Positions 1-5,980 of a stretch of 18,856 nt of DNA are shown here, piece by piece (within the stretch, counting starts at the first letter, position 1; each line of letters begins with the position of its first letter). Source of the stretch: VFJL01 sp043752345 (GTDB taxonomy: Bacteria > Pseudomonadota > Gammaproteobacteria > Burkholderiales > Nitrosomonadaceae); NCBI GenBank assembly GCA_043752345.1, contig JAYUYT010000003.1, positions 1-18,856 on the forward strand. Direction: 5' to 3'. Under the pieces are notes generated by a model. It did no database searches. It had not been told where the DNA came from and saw only the letters and a list, made by a program, of their open reading frames with translations. The position numbers and the translations under genes were made by a program.

Positions 1-209
1 GCTACCGTCCGCAGTTCTACTTCCGCACCACTGACGTAACCGGTGCGGTTGAATTGCCGGCGGGCACGGAAATGATCATGCCGGGGGATAATGTCTCGGT
101 GACGGTGAATCTGATTGCACCGATTGCGATGGAAGAAGGTCTGCGCTTTGCCATTCGCGAGGGTGGCAGAACCGTCGGTGCCGGCGTGGTAGCGAAAGTT
201 ATCGAGTAA
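1..209 (+). CDS. tuf: Elongation factor Tu, C-terminal end (partial)
   Basis: EF-Tu is the cytoplasmic GTPase that delivers aminoacyl-tRNA to the ribosomal A site. Only the last 68 complete codons (reading from base 3 to the TAA at 207-209) are in the window, so the 5' part lies outside. They cover most of domain III, the beta-barrel that contacts tRNA and EF-Ts. Visible family signatures are RPQFYFRTTDVTG near the start and the closing IREGGRTVGAGVVAKVIE. The GTPase domain cannot be inspected. Its place directly before rpsJ matches the str-S10 junction of most proteobacteria and suggests fusA/rpsG/rpsL further upstream (inference). Many betaproteobacteria carry two tuf copies, so tufA versus tufB cannot be decided here. 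Confidence 0.97.
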   Translation, partial: YRPQFYFRTTDVTGAVELPAGTEMIMPGDNVSVTVNLIAPIAMEEGLRFAIREGGRTVGAGVVAKVIE

Positions 210-225
210 TAACTGGACAAAGGCG

Positions 226-279
226 ACAGGATTCGGAGTTAAACGCCAAATAGCGAAATCACCGAGTCCAGAATCCTGT
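226..279. repeat. Inverted repeat in the tuf-rpsJ gap
   Basis: ACAGGATTC at 226-234 is exactly complementary to GAATCCTGT at 271-279, giving a 9-bp stem with a 36-nt loop. No T run follows it, so it is not a classical intrinsic terminator. It lies between the tuf stop and rpsJ and could be a leader or processing structure. Function is unknown. Confidence 0.5.
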
Positions 280-296
280 ATCCTCAATCCCGAAGT

Positions 297-326
297 TTGA
301 CCGAGGTTTAACGAGGTTTATATAAA
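297..326 (+). promoter_or_regulatory. Promoter-like element immediately before rpsJ
   Basis: TTGACC (297-302, 5/6 match to the -35 consensus) and TATAAA (321-326, 5/6 match to the -10 consensus) are separated by 18 bp. The rpsJ ATG follows only 2 nt after the -10, so a normal start site would fall inside rpsJ. A shifted -10 (TTATAT, 319-324) with a 16-bp spacer would give a nearly leaderless message. The match may also be accidental in this AT-rich spot. Confidence 0.3.
302..320 (+). repeat. Tandem 9-bp direct repeat before rpsJ
   Basis: CGAGGTTTA occurs at 302-310 and again at 312-320, one base apart. The second copy carries the only Shine-Dalgarno-like GAGG (313-316) for rpsJ, 12 nt from the ATG, which is longer than usual. 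The duplication may simply reflect local slippage. Confidence 0.6.
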
Positions 327-328
327 AT

Positions 329-637
329 ATGCAAAGCCAGAAAATTCGTATCCGCCTGAAGGCGTTTGATTATCGTCTGATAGATAAATCGGCAATGGAG
401 ATCGTTGAAACCGCTAAACGTACTGGTGCAGTAGTGAAAGGCCCTGTGCCCCTACCCACCCGGATCGAGCGCTTCGACGTGTTGCGCTCACCACATGTCA
501 ACAAGACCTCGCGCGACCAGTTCGAGATTCGTACCCATCTACGCTTGATGGACATCATGGATCCGACCGACAAGACTGTGGATGCCCTGATGAAACTAGA
601 TTTGCCTGCAGGAGTGGATGTAGAAATAAAGCTATAA
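329..637 (+). CDS. rpsJ: 30S ribosomal protein S10
   Basis: S10 sits in the head of the 30S subunit. With NusB it also forms part of the antitermination complex that binds NusG/NusA in rRNA operons. The 102-residue product has the family's usual length (about 103) and opens with MQSQKIRIRLKAFDYRLID, the standard S10 start. It contains GPVPLPTRIERFDVLRSPHVNKTSRDQFEIRTH, the conserved loop and strand segment, and ends with the LPAGVDVEIKL strand. The ATG at 329 is fixed by homology; the nearest Shine-Dalgarno-like sequence (GAGG at 313-316) is rather distant. It is the first gene of the S10 block, 119 bp after tuf and 121 bp before rplC. That second gap is much wider than the other junctions in this block up to rpsQ. 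Confidence 0.98.
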   Translation: MQSQKIRIRLKAFDYRLIDKSAMEIVETAKRTGAVVKGPVPLPTRIERFDVLRSPHVNKTSRDQFEIRTHLRLMDIMDPTDKTVDALMKLDLPAGVDVEIKL

Positions 638-650
638 TCTTTAAATATTG

Positions 651-704
651 AGTTTTGAGTTGGTTGTTTTCCTGTTAACCCCCTGAAATCTATAACTCAA
701 AACT
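651..704. repeat. Perfect 11-bp inverted repeat between rpsJ and rplC
   Basis: AGTTTTGAGTT (651-661) and AACTCAAAACT (694-704) are perfect complements with a 32-nt loop. The loop itself contains GGTT (662-665) and AACC (677-680), which could pair and extend the hairpin. No T run follows the 3' arm. A consensus TATAAT hexamer at 633-638, overlapping the rpsJ stop codon, lies just upstream, but I see no matching -35. This may be an mRNA regulatory or processing element. Confidence 0.6.
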
Positions 705-735
705 GCTTGTAATCTGCCGGTCAATTGTAATCGGC

Positions 736-751
736 ACCTTTAAAAAAAGGT
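736..751 (+). promoter_or_regulatory. Hairpin enclosing the rplC ribosome binding site
   Basis: ACCTTT (736-741), an AAAA loop (742-745) and AAAGGT (746-751) form a perfect 6-bp hairpin. The 3' arm contains the Shine-Dalgarno AAGG (747-750), 8 nt before the rplC ATG at 759. The fold would mask the binding site. The stem is mostly A-U and probably weak on its own. An upstream TGCCG/CGGCA pair (715-719/732-736) abuts it and shares base 736. Confidence 0.5.
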
Positions 752-758
752 AATTAAA

Positions 759-1484
759 ATGAGTTTAGGACTAGTCGGCCGCAAAGTTGGCATGACTCGC
801 ATTTTTACCGACGATGGCGAGAGTCAGCCGGTGACAGTGCTTGATGTGTCTAACAATCGCGTCACGCAAATCAAGACCCCCGACACTGACGGTTATTCCG
901 CTGTGCAGGTAACTTTTGGCAAACGCCGCGCCAGTCGCGTCAACAAGCCATCTGCCGGGCACTTCGCCAAAGCCGCAGTAGAGGCCGGGCATATGCTCAA
1001 GGAATTTCGCGTAACCGAGGAACAACTCGCCAGCCTTAAACCCGGCGCAGTCATCGCCGTGGATATTTTTCAGGTCGGGCAGAAAGTGGATGTGACCGGT
1101 GTCTCCATCGGCAAGGGATATGCTGGTGTAATCAAGCGCCATCACTTTTCCTCCAATCGCGCCACTCACGGCAACTCGAAATCACATAATGTGCCAGGCT
1201 CCATCGGCATGGCGCAGGACCCTGGTCGCGTATTTCCCGGCAAGCGCATGTCCGGACATCTAGGAAGCGTGCAGCGTACCACCCAGAACCTGGAAGTGCT
1301 GCGGGTTGATAGCGCGCGCGGCTTGCTTCTGGTCAAGGGAGCGATCCCGGGTTCAAGAGGCGGTGATGTAGTAATACATCCGAGCGTAAAAACTCCCAGA
1401 ATCGGCGCCAAACCTGCCGTCAAGGTCGATGCGAAGGCGGGGGCCAAGAGTGGCGCACAGTCCGGCAAGAAGGCGGGGGCATAA
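759..1484 (+). CDS. rplC: 50S ribosomal protein L3
   Basis: L3 is an early-assembly 23S rRNA binder whose long internal loop reaches toward the peptidyl transferase centre. The sequence opens LGLVGRKVGMTRIFTDDG and carries THGNSKSHNVPGSIGMAQDPGRVFPGKRMSGHLG, the loop region. Gln153 corresponds to the glutamine methylated by PrmB in E. coli L3 (Gln150), and it is conserved here. The core ends near residue 211. About 30 extra residues follow, rich in Lys, Ala and Gly (KVDAKAGAKSGAQSGKKAGA at the end), making 241 residues against 209 in E. coli. The ATG at 759 is preceded by AAGG at 747-750. The stop TAA overlaps the rplD ATG by one base (TAATG), so the two are probably translationally coupled. 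Confidence 0.98.
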   Translation: MSLGLVGRKVGMTRIFTDDGESQPVTVLDVSNNRVTQIKTPDTDGYSAVQVTFGKRRASRVNKPSAGHFAKAAVEAGHMLKEFRVTEEQLASLKPGAVIAVDIFQVGQKVDVTGVSIGKGYAGVIKRHHFSSNRATHGNSKSHNVPGSIGMAQDPGRVFPGKRMSGHLGSVQRTTQNLEVLRVDSARGLLLVKGAIPGSRGGDVVIHPSVKTPRIGAKPAVKVDAKAGAKSGAQSGKKAGA

Positions 1485-2104
1485 TGGAACTCAAACTTAT
1501 TAACAATGACGGCCAGTCAGCCGCAAGCATTTCTGCTTCCGATACGCTGTTTGGCCGTGAATACAATGAATCCCTAGTGCATCAGGTGGTGACGGCTTAT
1601 CTGGCCAATGCCCGCAGTGCCAATCGCGCTCAGAAAGGACGTTCGGATGTAGCCAAATCTACGCGCAAACCATTTCGGCAAAAAGGTACCGGACGCGCGC
1701 GCGCCGGTATGGCCTCCAGCCCATTGTGGCGTGGTGGCGGCAAGATTTTCCCCAATAGCCCGGAAGAAAATTTCAGCCATAAGCTAAACCGTAAAATGTA
1801 TCGTGCGGGTATCGGCGCCATCCTCTCGCAGCTGGTGCGGGAAAACCGCCTGTCGGTAGTGGAAAACTTCACCGTAGATACGCCCAAAACCAAGACCCTG
1901 GCGCAAAAACTGAAAGACATGGGAATGGCTGAGGTCATGATTATCACCGATAGCGTGGATGAGAACCTTTATCTGTCGTCCCGCAACCTGCCGCATGTAA
2001 TGGTGGTAGAAGTCGGTCACGCAGATCCGGTCAATCTCCTGCGCTTTGCCAATGTGCTCATGACGCGCAGTGCAGTGACACAAATCGAGGAGTTGCTGGC
2101 ATGA
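1484..2104 (+). CDS. rplD: 50S ribosomal protein L4
   Basis: L4 binds 23S rRNA domain I and extends a loop into the peptide exit tunnel. In E. coli it also represses its own S10 operon through the leader RNA. The 206-residue product matches the family length (201 in E. coli). Residues about 45-100 hold the tunnel loop, with KGRSDVAKSTRKPFRQKGTGRARAG and SPLWRGGGKIFP, the most conserved segment, followed by the Rossmann-like globular part ending LMTRSAVTQIEELLA. The start overlaps the rplC stop by one base, and the stop TGA overlaps the rplW ATG (ATGA). I could not identify an L4-responsive leader like that of E. coli ahead of rpsJ. Confidence 0.98.
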   Translation: MELKLINNDGQSAASISASDTLFGREYNESLVHQVVTAYLANARSANRAQKGRSDVAKSTRKPFRQKGTGRARAGMASSPLWRGGGKIFPNSPEENFSHKLNRKMYRAGIGAILSQLVRENRLSVVENFTVDTPKTKTLAQKLKDMGMAEVMIITDSVDENLYLSSRNLPHVMVVEVGHADPVNLLRFANVLMTRSAVTQIEELLA

Positions 2105-2436
2105 GCACACAAACTTTCAACCCGGAACGCCTGATGCAGATAATACTGGCACCGCAGGTTTCGGAAAAAGCTACCCACATCGCTGAGAAGCACAACCAGA
2201 TCATCTTTCGTGTGGTGCAGGATGCCACCAAGGCCGAGATCAAGGCTGCGGTCGAGCTGATGTGGAAAGCCCAGAGCATCCAAGTGGAAACTGTACAAGT
2301 GACCAACATCAAAGGCAAACAAAAGCGCTTTGGCCGCTTTATGGGACGCCGCAGCAACTGGAAGAAAGCCTATGTTGGCATCAAGGCTGGTCAGGAAATA
2401 AATTTTGCTGAAATCGCCCAAGGGGAGGCCAAATAA
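2101..2436 (+). CDS. rplW: 50S ribosomal protein L23
   Basis: L23 lies at the exit of the peptide tunnel and is the docking site for trigger factor and the signal recognition particle. The product has 111 residues (100 in E. coli). After a short N-terminal stretch it shows the family start RLMQIILAPQVSEKATHIAEKHNQIIFRV. The conserved loop VETVQVTNIKGKQKRFGRFMGRRSNWKKAYV follows, and the C-terminal EINFAEIAQGEAK ends it. The ATG at 2101 lies in an ATGA overlap with rplD; a later in-frame Met (residue 12) would cut into the conserved region. The stop TAA shares one base with the rplB start. Confidence 0.97.
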   Translation: MSTQTFNPERLMQIILAPQVSEKATHIAEKHNQIIFRVVQDATKAEIKAAVELMWKAQSIQVETVQVTNIKGKQKRFGRFMGRRSNWKKAYVGIKAGQEINFAEIAQGEAK

Positions 2437-3269
2437 TGGCACTGATTAAAGTCAAACCGACTTCTCCCGGACGCCGCGCAGTCGTTAAAGTGGTCAATCC
2501 AGACTTGCACAAAGGTGCGCCCTATGCAAAACTGGTGGAGAAGCAGAACCATACTGCCGGTCGCAATAACAACGGCCACATTACTACCCGTCACATGGGT
2601 GGCGGTCATAAACAGCATTATCGCAAGGTGGACTTTCGTCGCAACAAGGACAGCATTCCCGCCAAAGTCGAGCGACTGGAATATGATCCAAATCGCAGCG
2701 CCAACCTGGCACTGCTTTGCTATGCGGATGGAGAACGTCGCTACATCATTGCTCCCAAGGGTATTGTTGCGGGGATGCAACTGATGAGCGGCAGCGATGC
2801 GCCGATCAAGAACGGCAATACCTTGCCGCTGCGCAATATCCCGGTAGGCAGTACCATTCATTGTGTGGAAATGCTTCCTGGCAAAGGCGCGCAACTGGCT
2901 CGTTCAGCCGGCACATCGGTGCAGCTGCTGGCGCGCGAGGGAGACTATGCGCAACTGCGTCTGCGTTCCGGTGAAATCCGCAAGGTGCATGTGGACTGTC
3001 GCGCCACCATCGGCGAGGTTGGCAACGAAGAACACAACCTGCGCTCCATTGGCAAGGCCGGTGCTAACCGCTGGCGCGGCATTCGGCCGACGGTACGCGG
3101 CGTGGTAATGAACCCGGTAGACCATCCGCATGGTGGTGGTGAAGGCAAGACCGCTGCCGGACGTCATCCGGTCAGTCCGTGGGGAACGCCAGCCAAGGGT
3201 TTCCGCACTCGTGGCAACAAGCGTACTGATGGCATGATCGTACGCCGCCGCTATTCGAACAAGGGATAA
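2436..3269 (+). CDS. rplB: 50S ribosomal protein L2
   Basis: L2 is one of the most conserved large-subunit proteins and is needed for subunit association and peptidyl transferase activity. The product has 277 residues (273 in E. coli). The N-terminal RNA-binding OB part carries GRNNNGHITTRHMGGGHKQHYRKVDF (residues 42-67). The SH3-like middle contains REGDYAQLRLRSGEIRKVHVDCRATIGEVGN. The C-terminal NPVDHPHGGGEG has His230, matching the E. coli His229 implicated in activity, and the protein ends KRTDGMIVRRRYSNKG. The start overlaps the rplW stop (TAATG). The next gene, rpsS, begins 6 nt after the stop. Confidence 0.98.
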   Translation: MALIKVKPTSPGRRAVVKVVNPDLHKGAPYAKLVEKQNHTAGRNNNGHITTRHMGGGHKQHYRKVDFRRNKDSIPAKVERLEYDPNRSANLALLCYADGERRYIIAPKGIVAGMQLMSGSDAPIKNGNTLPLRNIPVGSTIHCVEMLPGKGAQLARSAGTSVQLLAREGDYAQLRLRSGEIRKVHVDCRATIGEVGNEEHNLRSIGKAGANRWRGIRPTVRGVVMNPVDHPHGGGEGKTAAGRHPVSPWGTPAKGFRTRGNKRTDGMIVRRRYSNKG

Positions 3270-3275
3270 TAAATC

Positions 3276-3566
3276 ATGGCACGTTCCGTAAAAAAAGGCC
3301 CATTCGTTGATCTGCACCTGATGAGCAAGGTGGAGACCGCACGCGCAACCAACGACAAGCGCCCAATCAAGACCTGGTCGCGTCGTTCCACCGTTCTGCC
3401 GGATTTCATTGGCCTGACCATCGCCATACACAACGGGAAACAGCATGTTCCAGTGTACGTTACCGAGAATATGGTAGGCCATAAACTTGGGGAATTTTCC
3501 CACACCCGTACTTTCAAGGGACATTCTGGCGACAAGAAGGCAGCTGCACCCGGGCCGAAGAAATAA
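3276..3566 (+). CDS. rpsS: 30S ribosomal protein S19
   Basis: S19 forms a complex with S13 in the 30S head and contacts the A-site and P-site tRNA region. The product is 96 residues long (92 in E. coli). It begins MARSVKKGPFVDLHLMSKV and contains KTWSRRSTVLPDFIGLTIAIHNGKQHVPVYVTENMVGHKLGEFSHTRTFKGHSGDKKA, which spans nearly the whole conserved fold. AAGGGAT at 3261-3267, running into the rplB stop codon, is the likely ribosome binding site, 8 nt before the ATG. The short C-terminal AAAPGPKK tail is typical in character. Confidence 0.98.
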   Translation: MARSVKKGPFVDLHLMSKVETARATNDKRPIKTWSRRSTVLPDFIGLTIAIHNGKQHVPVYVTENMVGHKLGEFSHTRTFKGHSGDKKAAAPGPKK

Positions 3567-3578
3567 GGAGCGATGAAC

Positions 3579-3926
3579 ATGCAAACAACTGCTGTATTAC
3601 GCGGGGTTCGGTTATCTGAACAAAAAGGGCGACTGGTGGCCGATCAGATTCGTGGGCTGCCGGTGGATCGGGCGCTTAATCTGCTGGCTTTCAGCCCGAA
3701 GAAGGGTGCTGTCATCATTCGTAAGTTACTGGAATCAGCTATTGCCAATGCCGAGCATAACGAAGGTGCGGACATAGATGAACTAAAAGTGTCAACGATA
3801 TATGTTGATCGCGGGCCATCTCTGATGCGTACCAGCACGCGCGCCAAAGGCCGTGGCAACCGTATTGTTAAGCCCACCTGCCACATTCTTCTCACCGTCG
3901 GCGACCAAGCCGGCAATAAAAAATAA
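3579..3926 (+). CDS. rplV: 50S ribosomal protein L22
   Basis: L22 contacts all 23S rRNA domains, and its beta-hairpin lines the peptide exit tunnel opposite L4. The sequence reads MQTTAVLRGVRLSEQKGRLVADQIRGLPVDRALNLLAF, a typical N-terminus, then NAEHNEGADIDELKVSTIYVDRGPSLMRTSTRAKGRGNRIVKPTCHILLTV, which holds the tunnel hairpin. I chose the ATG at 3579 (115 residues). The AAGGAG at 3565-3570 is 8 nt away from it but only 2 nt from the alternative in-frame ATG at 3573, which would add Met-Asn. E. coli L22 is 110 residues. Together with L4 this is the main site of macrolide-resistance mutations in the family. Confidence 0.96.
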   Translation: MQTTAVLRGVRLSEQKGRLVADQIRGLPVDRALNLLAFSPKKGAVIIRKLLESAIANAEHNEGADIDELKVSTIYVDRGPSLMRTSTRAKGRGNRIVKPTCHILLTVGDQAGNKK

Positions 3927-3944
3927 GGGACGCGCGCGAGCATT

Positions 3945-4859
3945 ATGGGACAGAAAATACATCCAACAGGCTTCCGCCTTTCCGTGCTGAAGAACTGGTC
4001 ATCGAAGTGGTACGCCAATAGCAAAAATTTTCCGGTTATGTTGAGCGAAGACATCAAGGTACGTGAGTACCTGAAAAAGAAGCTGGCGCACGCTTCGGTA
4101 GGCCGGGTAATAATCGAACGCCCATCCAAGAATGCACGCATCACAATTTACAGCTCGCGCCCTGGTATCGTCATCGGCAAGAAGGGGGAAGACATCGAGG
4201 TCCTGCGCGGGGAGTTGCAAAGGCGTATGGGTGTACCAGTGCATGTAAACATCGAGGAGATTCGCAAACCGGAAATCGATGCACAGCTGATTGCCGACAA
4301 CATCGCACAGCAACTGGAAAAACGTATCATGTTTCGCCGCGCCATGAAACGGGCGATGCAGAACGCCATGCGTCTGGGCGCCCAGGGAATCAAGATCATG
4401 AGCTCGGGCCGGTTGAACGGCATTGAGATCGCCCGCCGTGAATGGTACCGTGAAGGTCGTGTGCCGCTGCATACCTTACGCGCTGATCTGGATTATGGTA
4501 CGGCAGAAGCCAAAACCACTTATGGCGTGATCGGCATCAAAGTATGGGTATTCAAAGGCGAGGTGATAGGCCACAGCGAACAATCCGCAGCGACGGCAGT
4601 AACTGCGGCTCCTGCTCCGGCAGGAGAGCCCGAAAAGAAACGTCCAGCCAGAAAACCGCCGGCAAGCATGCCCAAAGTGGTAGCGGGAGAGAAGCCAGCT
4701 GTCAAAACCAAGACCGAAACTGAAGCGAAAGCCAGCGTAAAGACAGCCAAGAAACCTGTCAAAACCGTTGAGAAGGCTGAGAAGACTACAACCAAGACCG
4801 CGGCCAAGAAAACAGTAAAAACAGTGAAGCCAGGAGCAAAAGATGCAGCAACCAGCTAG
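3945..4859 (+). CDS. rpsC: 30S ribosomal protein S3 with long Lys-rich tail
   Basis: S3 lies at the mRNA entry tunnel and contributes to the ribosomal helicase activity. The core follows the family: MGQKIHPTGFRL start, a type II KH domain with the GKKG loop at residues 78-81, and the C-terminal domain with MSSGRLNGIEIARREWYREGRVPLHTLRADLDYG, ending near VWVFKGEVIG (about residue 209). A tail of about 95 residues follows, rich in Lys, Ala, Thr and Pro with KTAKKPVKTVEKAEK-like repetition. This gives 304 residues against 233 in E. coli. The tail is predicted disordered and basic. Its coding sequence runs over the rplP ribosome binding site and 17 bases into rplP. The start has a GCGAG 4 nt upstream, with AAGGGA further away. 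Confidence 0.97.
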   Translation: MGQKIHPTGFRLSVLKNWSSKWYANSKNFPVMLSEDIKVREYLKKKLAHASVGRVIIERPSKNARITIYSSRPGIVIGKKGEDIEVLRGELQRRMGVPVHVNIEEIRKPEIDAQLIADNIAQQLEKRIMFRRAMKRAMQNAMRLGAQGIKIMSSGRLNGIEIARREWYREGRVPLHTLRADLDYGTAEAKTTYGVIGIKVWVFKGEVIGHSEQSAATAVTAAPAPAGEPEKKRPARKPPASMPKVVAGEKPAVKTKTETEAKASVKTAKKPVKTVEKAEKTTTKTAAKKTVKTVKPGAKDAATS

Positions 4860-5259
4860 ATCGAAATACCGCAAACAGCAGAAAGGCCGCAACAAGGGAG
4901 TTGCGACCAGAGGTGCAAAAGTGAGTTTCGGCGAATACGGCCTTAAGGCAGTTGGTCGAGGTCGTTTGACTGCACGCCAGATTGAAGCCGCACGTCGCGC
5001 CATGACTCGCCATATAAAACGCGGCGGGCGTATCTGGATCCGTATTTTTCCGGACAAACCGATTTCCCATAAGCCAGCAGAAGTGCGCATGGGCAACGGC
5101 AAGGGTAATCCGGAATATTTTGTGGCGGAAATTCAACCCGGCAAGATGCTATATGAAATGGATGGAGTCGATGAAGTCTTGGCACGTCAGGCTTTCCGCC
5201 TGGCTGCCGCTAAATTGCCAATCCAGACCACGTTTGTTATCCGACAACTAGGCGGTTAA
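4843..5259 (+). CDS. rplP: 50S ribosomal protein L16
   Basis: L16 is located near the A-site tRNA elbow and is needed for the final assembly of the peptidyl transferase centre. The product has 138 residues, close to the family's 136. It starts MQQPARSKYRKQQKGRNKGVATRG, an L16 hallmark. The central TARQIEAARRAMTRHIKRGGRIWIRIFPDKPISHKPAEVRMGNGKGNPEY block is almost invariant in proteobacteria. The ATG at 4843 has AGGAG at 4832-4836, 6 nt upstream, inside the 3' end of rpsC. The two genes overlap by 17 bases in different frames. Confidence 0.98.
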   Translation: MQQPARSKYRKQQKGRNKGVATRGAKVSFGEYGLKAVGRGRLTARQIEAARRAMTRHIKRGGRIWIRIFPDKPISHKPAEVRMGNGKGNPEYFVAEIQPGKMLYEMDGVDEVLARQAFRLAAAKLPIQTTFVIRQLGG

Positions 5260-5261
5260 TC

Positions 5262-5456
5262 ATGAAAACGAATGAACTCAGAGCTAAGAATCCAGCTGAA
5301 TTGCAGCAAGAGTTGATGGCGTTACTGAAGGCGCAATTTGGTTTGCGCATGCAGCATGCGACTCAGCAACTCGGCAACACCAACCAGTTACGCAATGTGC
5401 GCCGTGATATCGCGCGTACCAAAACAATAATCAGTCAGAAAGTGAAGCAATCATGA
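5262..5456 (+). CDS. rpmC: 50S ribosomal protein L29
   Basis: L29 is a small helical-hairpin protein beside L23 at the peptide tunnel exit. The 64-residue product matches the family (63 in E. coli). It begins MKTNELRAKNPAELQQELMALLKAQFGLRMQHATQQLGNTNQLRNVRRDIARTKTII, where the LRNVRRDIARTKT motif is the L29 signature. The start is 2 nt after the rplP stop with only a weak GGCGG ahead of it, which suggests dependence on rplP translation. The stop overlaps the rpsQ ATG by 4 bases. Confidence 0.97.
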   Translation: MKTNELRAKNPAELQQELMALLKAQFGLRMQHATQQLGNTNQLRNVRRDIARTKTIISQKVKQS

Positions 5457-5716
5457 GCGAAGTCAATTCGGGCCGCACCCTCACCGGCAAAGTGGTGAGC
5501 GATAAGATGAACAAGACCATTACCGTATTGGTCGAACGTAAAGTCAAACACCCGCTCTATGGCAAGATCATGGTTCGCACAAAAAAATATCACGCCCACG
5601 ACGAGAGCAATGAATTTCATCCGGGCGACCTGGTGATAATCGAAGAATGTCGCCCCTTATCCAAGACCAAAGCTTGGCGCGTAGCTAAGTTGGTCGAAAA
5701 AGCCAATCCGGTCTGA
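5453..5716 (+). CDS. rpsQ: 30S ribosomal protein S17
   Basis: S17 is an OB-fold primary binder of the 16S rRNA 5' domain. The 87-residue product (84 in E. coli) includes RTLTGKVVSDKMNKTITVLVERKVKHPLYGKIMVRTKKYHAHDESNEFHPGDLVIIEECRPLSKTKAWRV, covering the entire fold and the S17 signature near GDLVIIEECRPLSKTK. It begins within the rpmC stop (ATGA) and is the last gene of the S10 block. A 264-bp gap separates it from rplN. Confidence 0.98.
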   Translation: MSEVNSGRTLTGKVVSDKMNKTITVLVERKVKHPLYGKIMVRTKKYHAHDESNEFHPGDLVIIEECRPLSKTKAWRVAKLVEKANPV

Positions 5717-5777
5717 TTGGTCAGTTATACCAAAGACCAGGCAAAACTAGGTTGCTAATAAGAATAGTGGCGAATCG

Positions 5778-5817
5778 AAAAAGAGCACTGTTAATCACTT
5801 TTAACGCTTGTTTTTTT
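5778..5817 (+). terminator. Possible intrinsic terminator of the S10 block
   Basis: AAAAAGAGC (5778-5786) can pair with GCTTGTTTTT (5806-5815) with one mismatch and one wobble, and GTTAA (5790-5794) with TTAAC (5801-5805). The result is an imperfect hairpin with a three-base bulge (5787-5789) and a TCACTT loop, and its 3' arm runs into a T run (5811-5817). The stem is AT-rich and imperfect, so termination would at most be partial. Its 3' arm overlaps the -35 of the next promoter. Confidence 0.4.
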
Positions 5818-5836
5818 AGTAATACAACCGTATAAT
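5808..5836 (+). promoter_or_regulatory. Sigma70-type promoter for the spc block
   Basis: A perfect -10 TATAAT (5831-5836) lies 17 bp from a partial -35 TTGTTT (5808-5813). Transcription should begin near 5843, giving a leader of about 140 nt before rplN. E. coli has its spc promoter at the same place, between rpsQ and rplN. The leader contains a small AACCC-GAAC-GGGTT hairpin at 5908-5921. Confidence 0.7.
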
Positions 5837-5907
5837 TTCGCCTCTTCAAGCCGCTGGTTTTCAGATTTTTAATTCGCGCATTGCTGGTCGGCATCCGGCG
5901 GCGACAT

Positions 5908-5921
5908 AACCCGAACGGGTT
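5908..5921 (+). other. Small hairpin in the rplN leader
   Basis: AACCC (5908-5912), loop GAAC (5913-5916) and GGGTT (5917-5921) form a perfect 5-bp hairpin in the untranslated leader predicted downstream of the spc promoter. It does not include the rplN ribosome binding site (GGAGAGAG at 5963-5970). No known regulator is implied. Confidence 0.45.
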
Positions 5922-5980
5922 CCAATACTATCCACACAGCGAAATTCTGTACTGGAAAAGTTGGAGAGAGTGAGTAAAAA

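Noticed and set aside
771..1169. 132-codon - strand open frame inside rplC
   Set aside because: It lies fully antisense to conserved L3 and has no independent support.
2904..3584. 226-codon open frame on the - strand across rplB and rpsS
   Set aside because: It is antisense to two strongly conserved ribosomal genes, and its translation shows no recognisable family. It reflects the codon bias of the coding strand.
5717..5733. TTGGT/ACCAA hairpin right after rpsQ as a terminator
   Set aside because: The stem is only 5 bp and no T run follows, so I do not call it a terminator.
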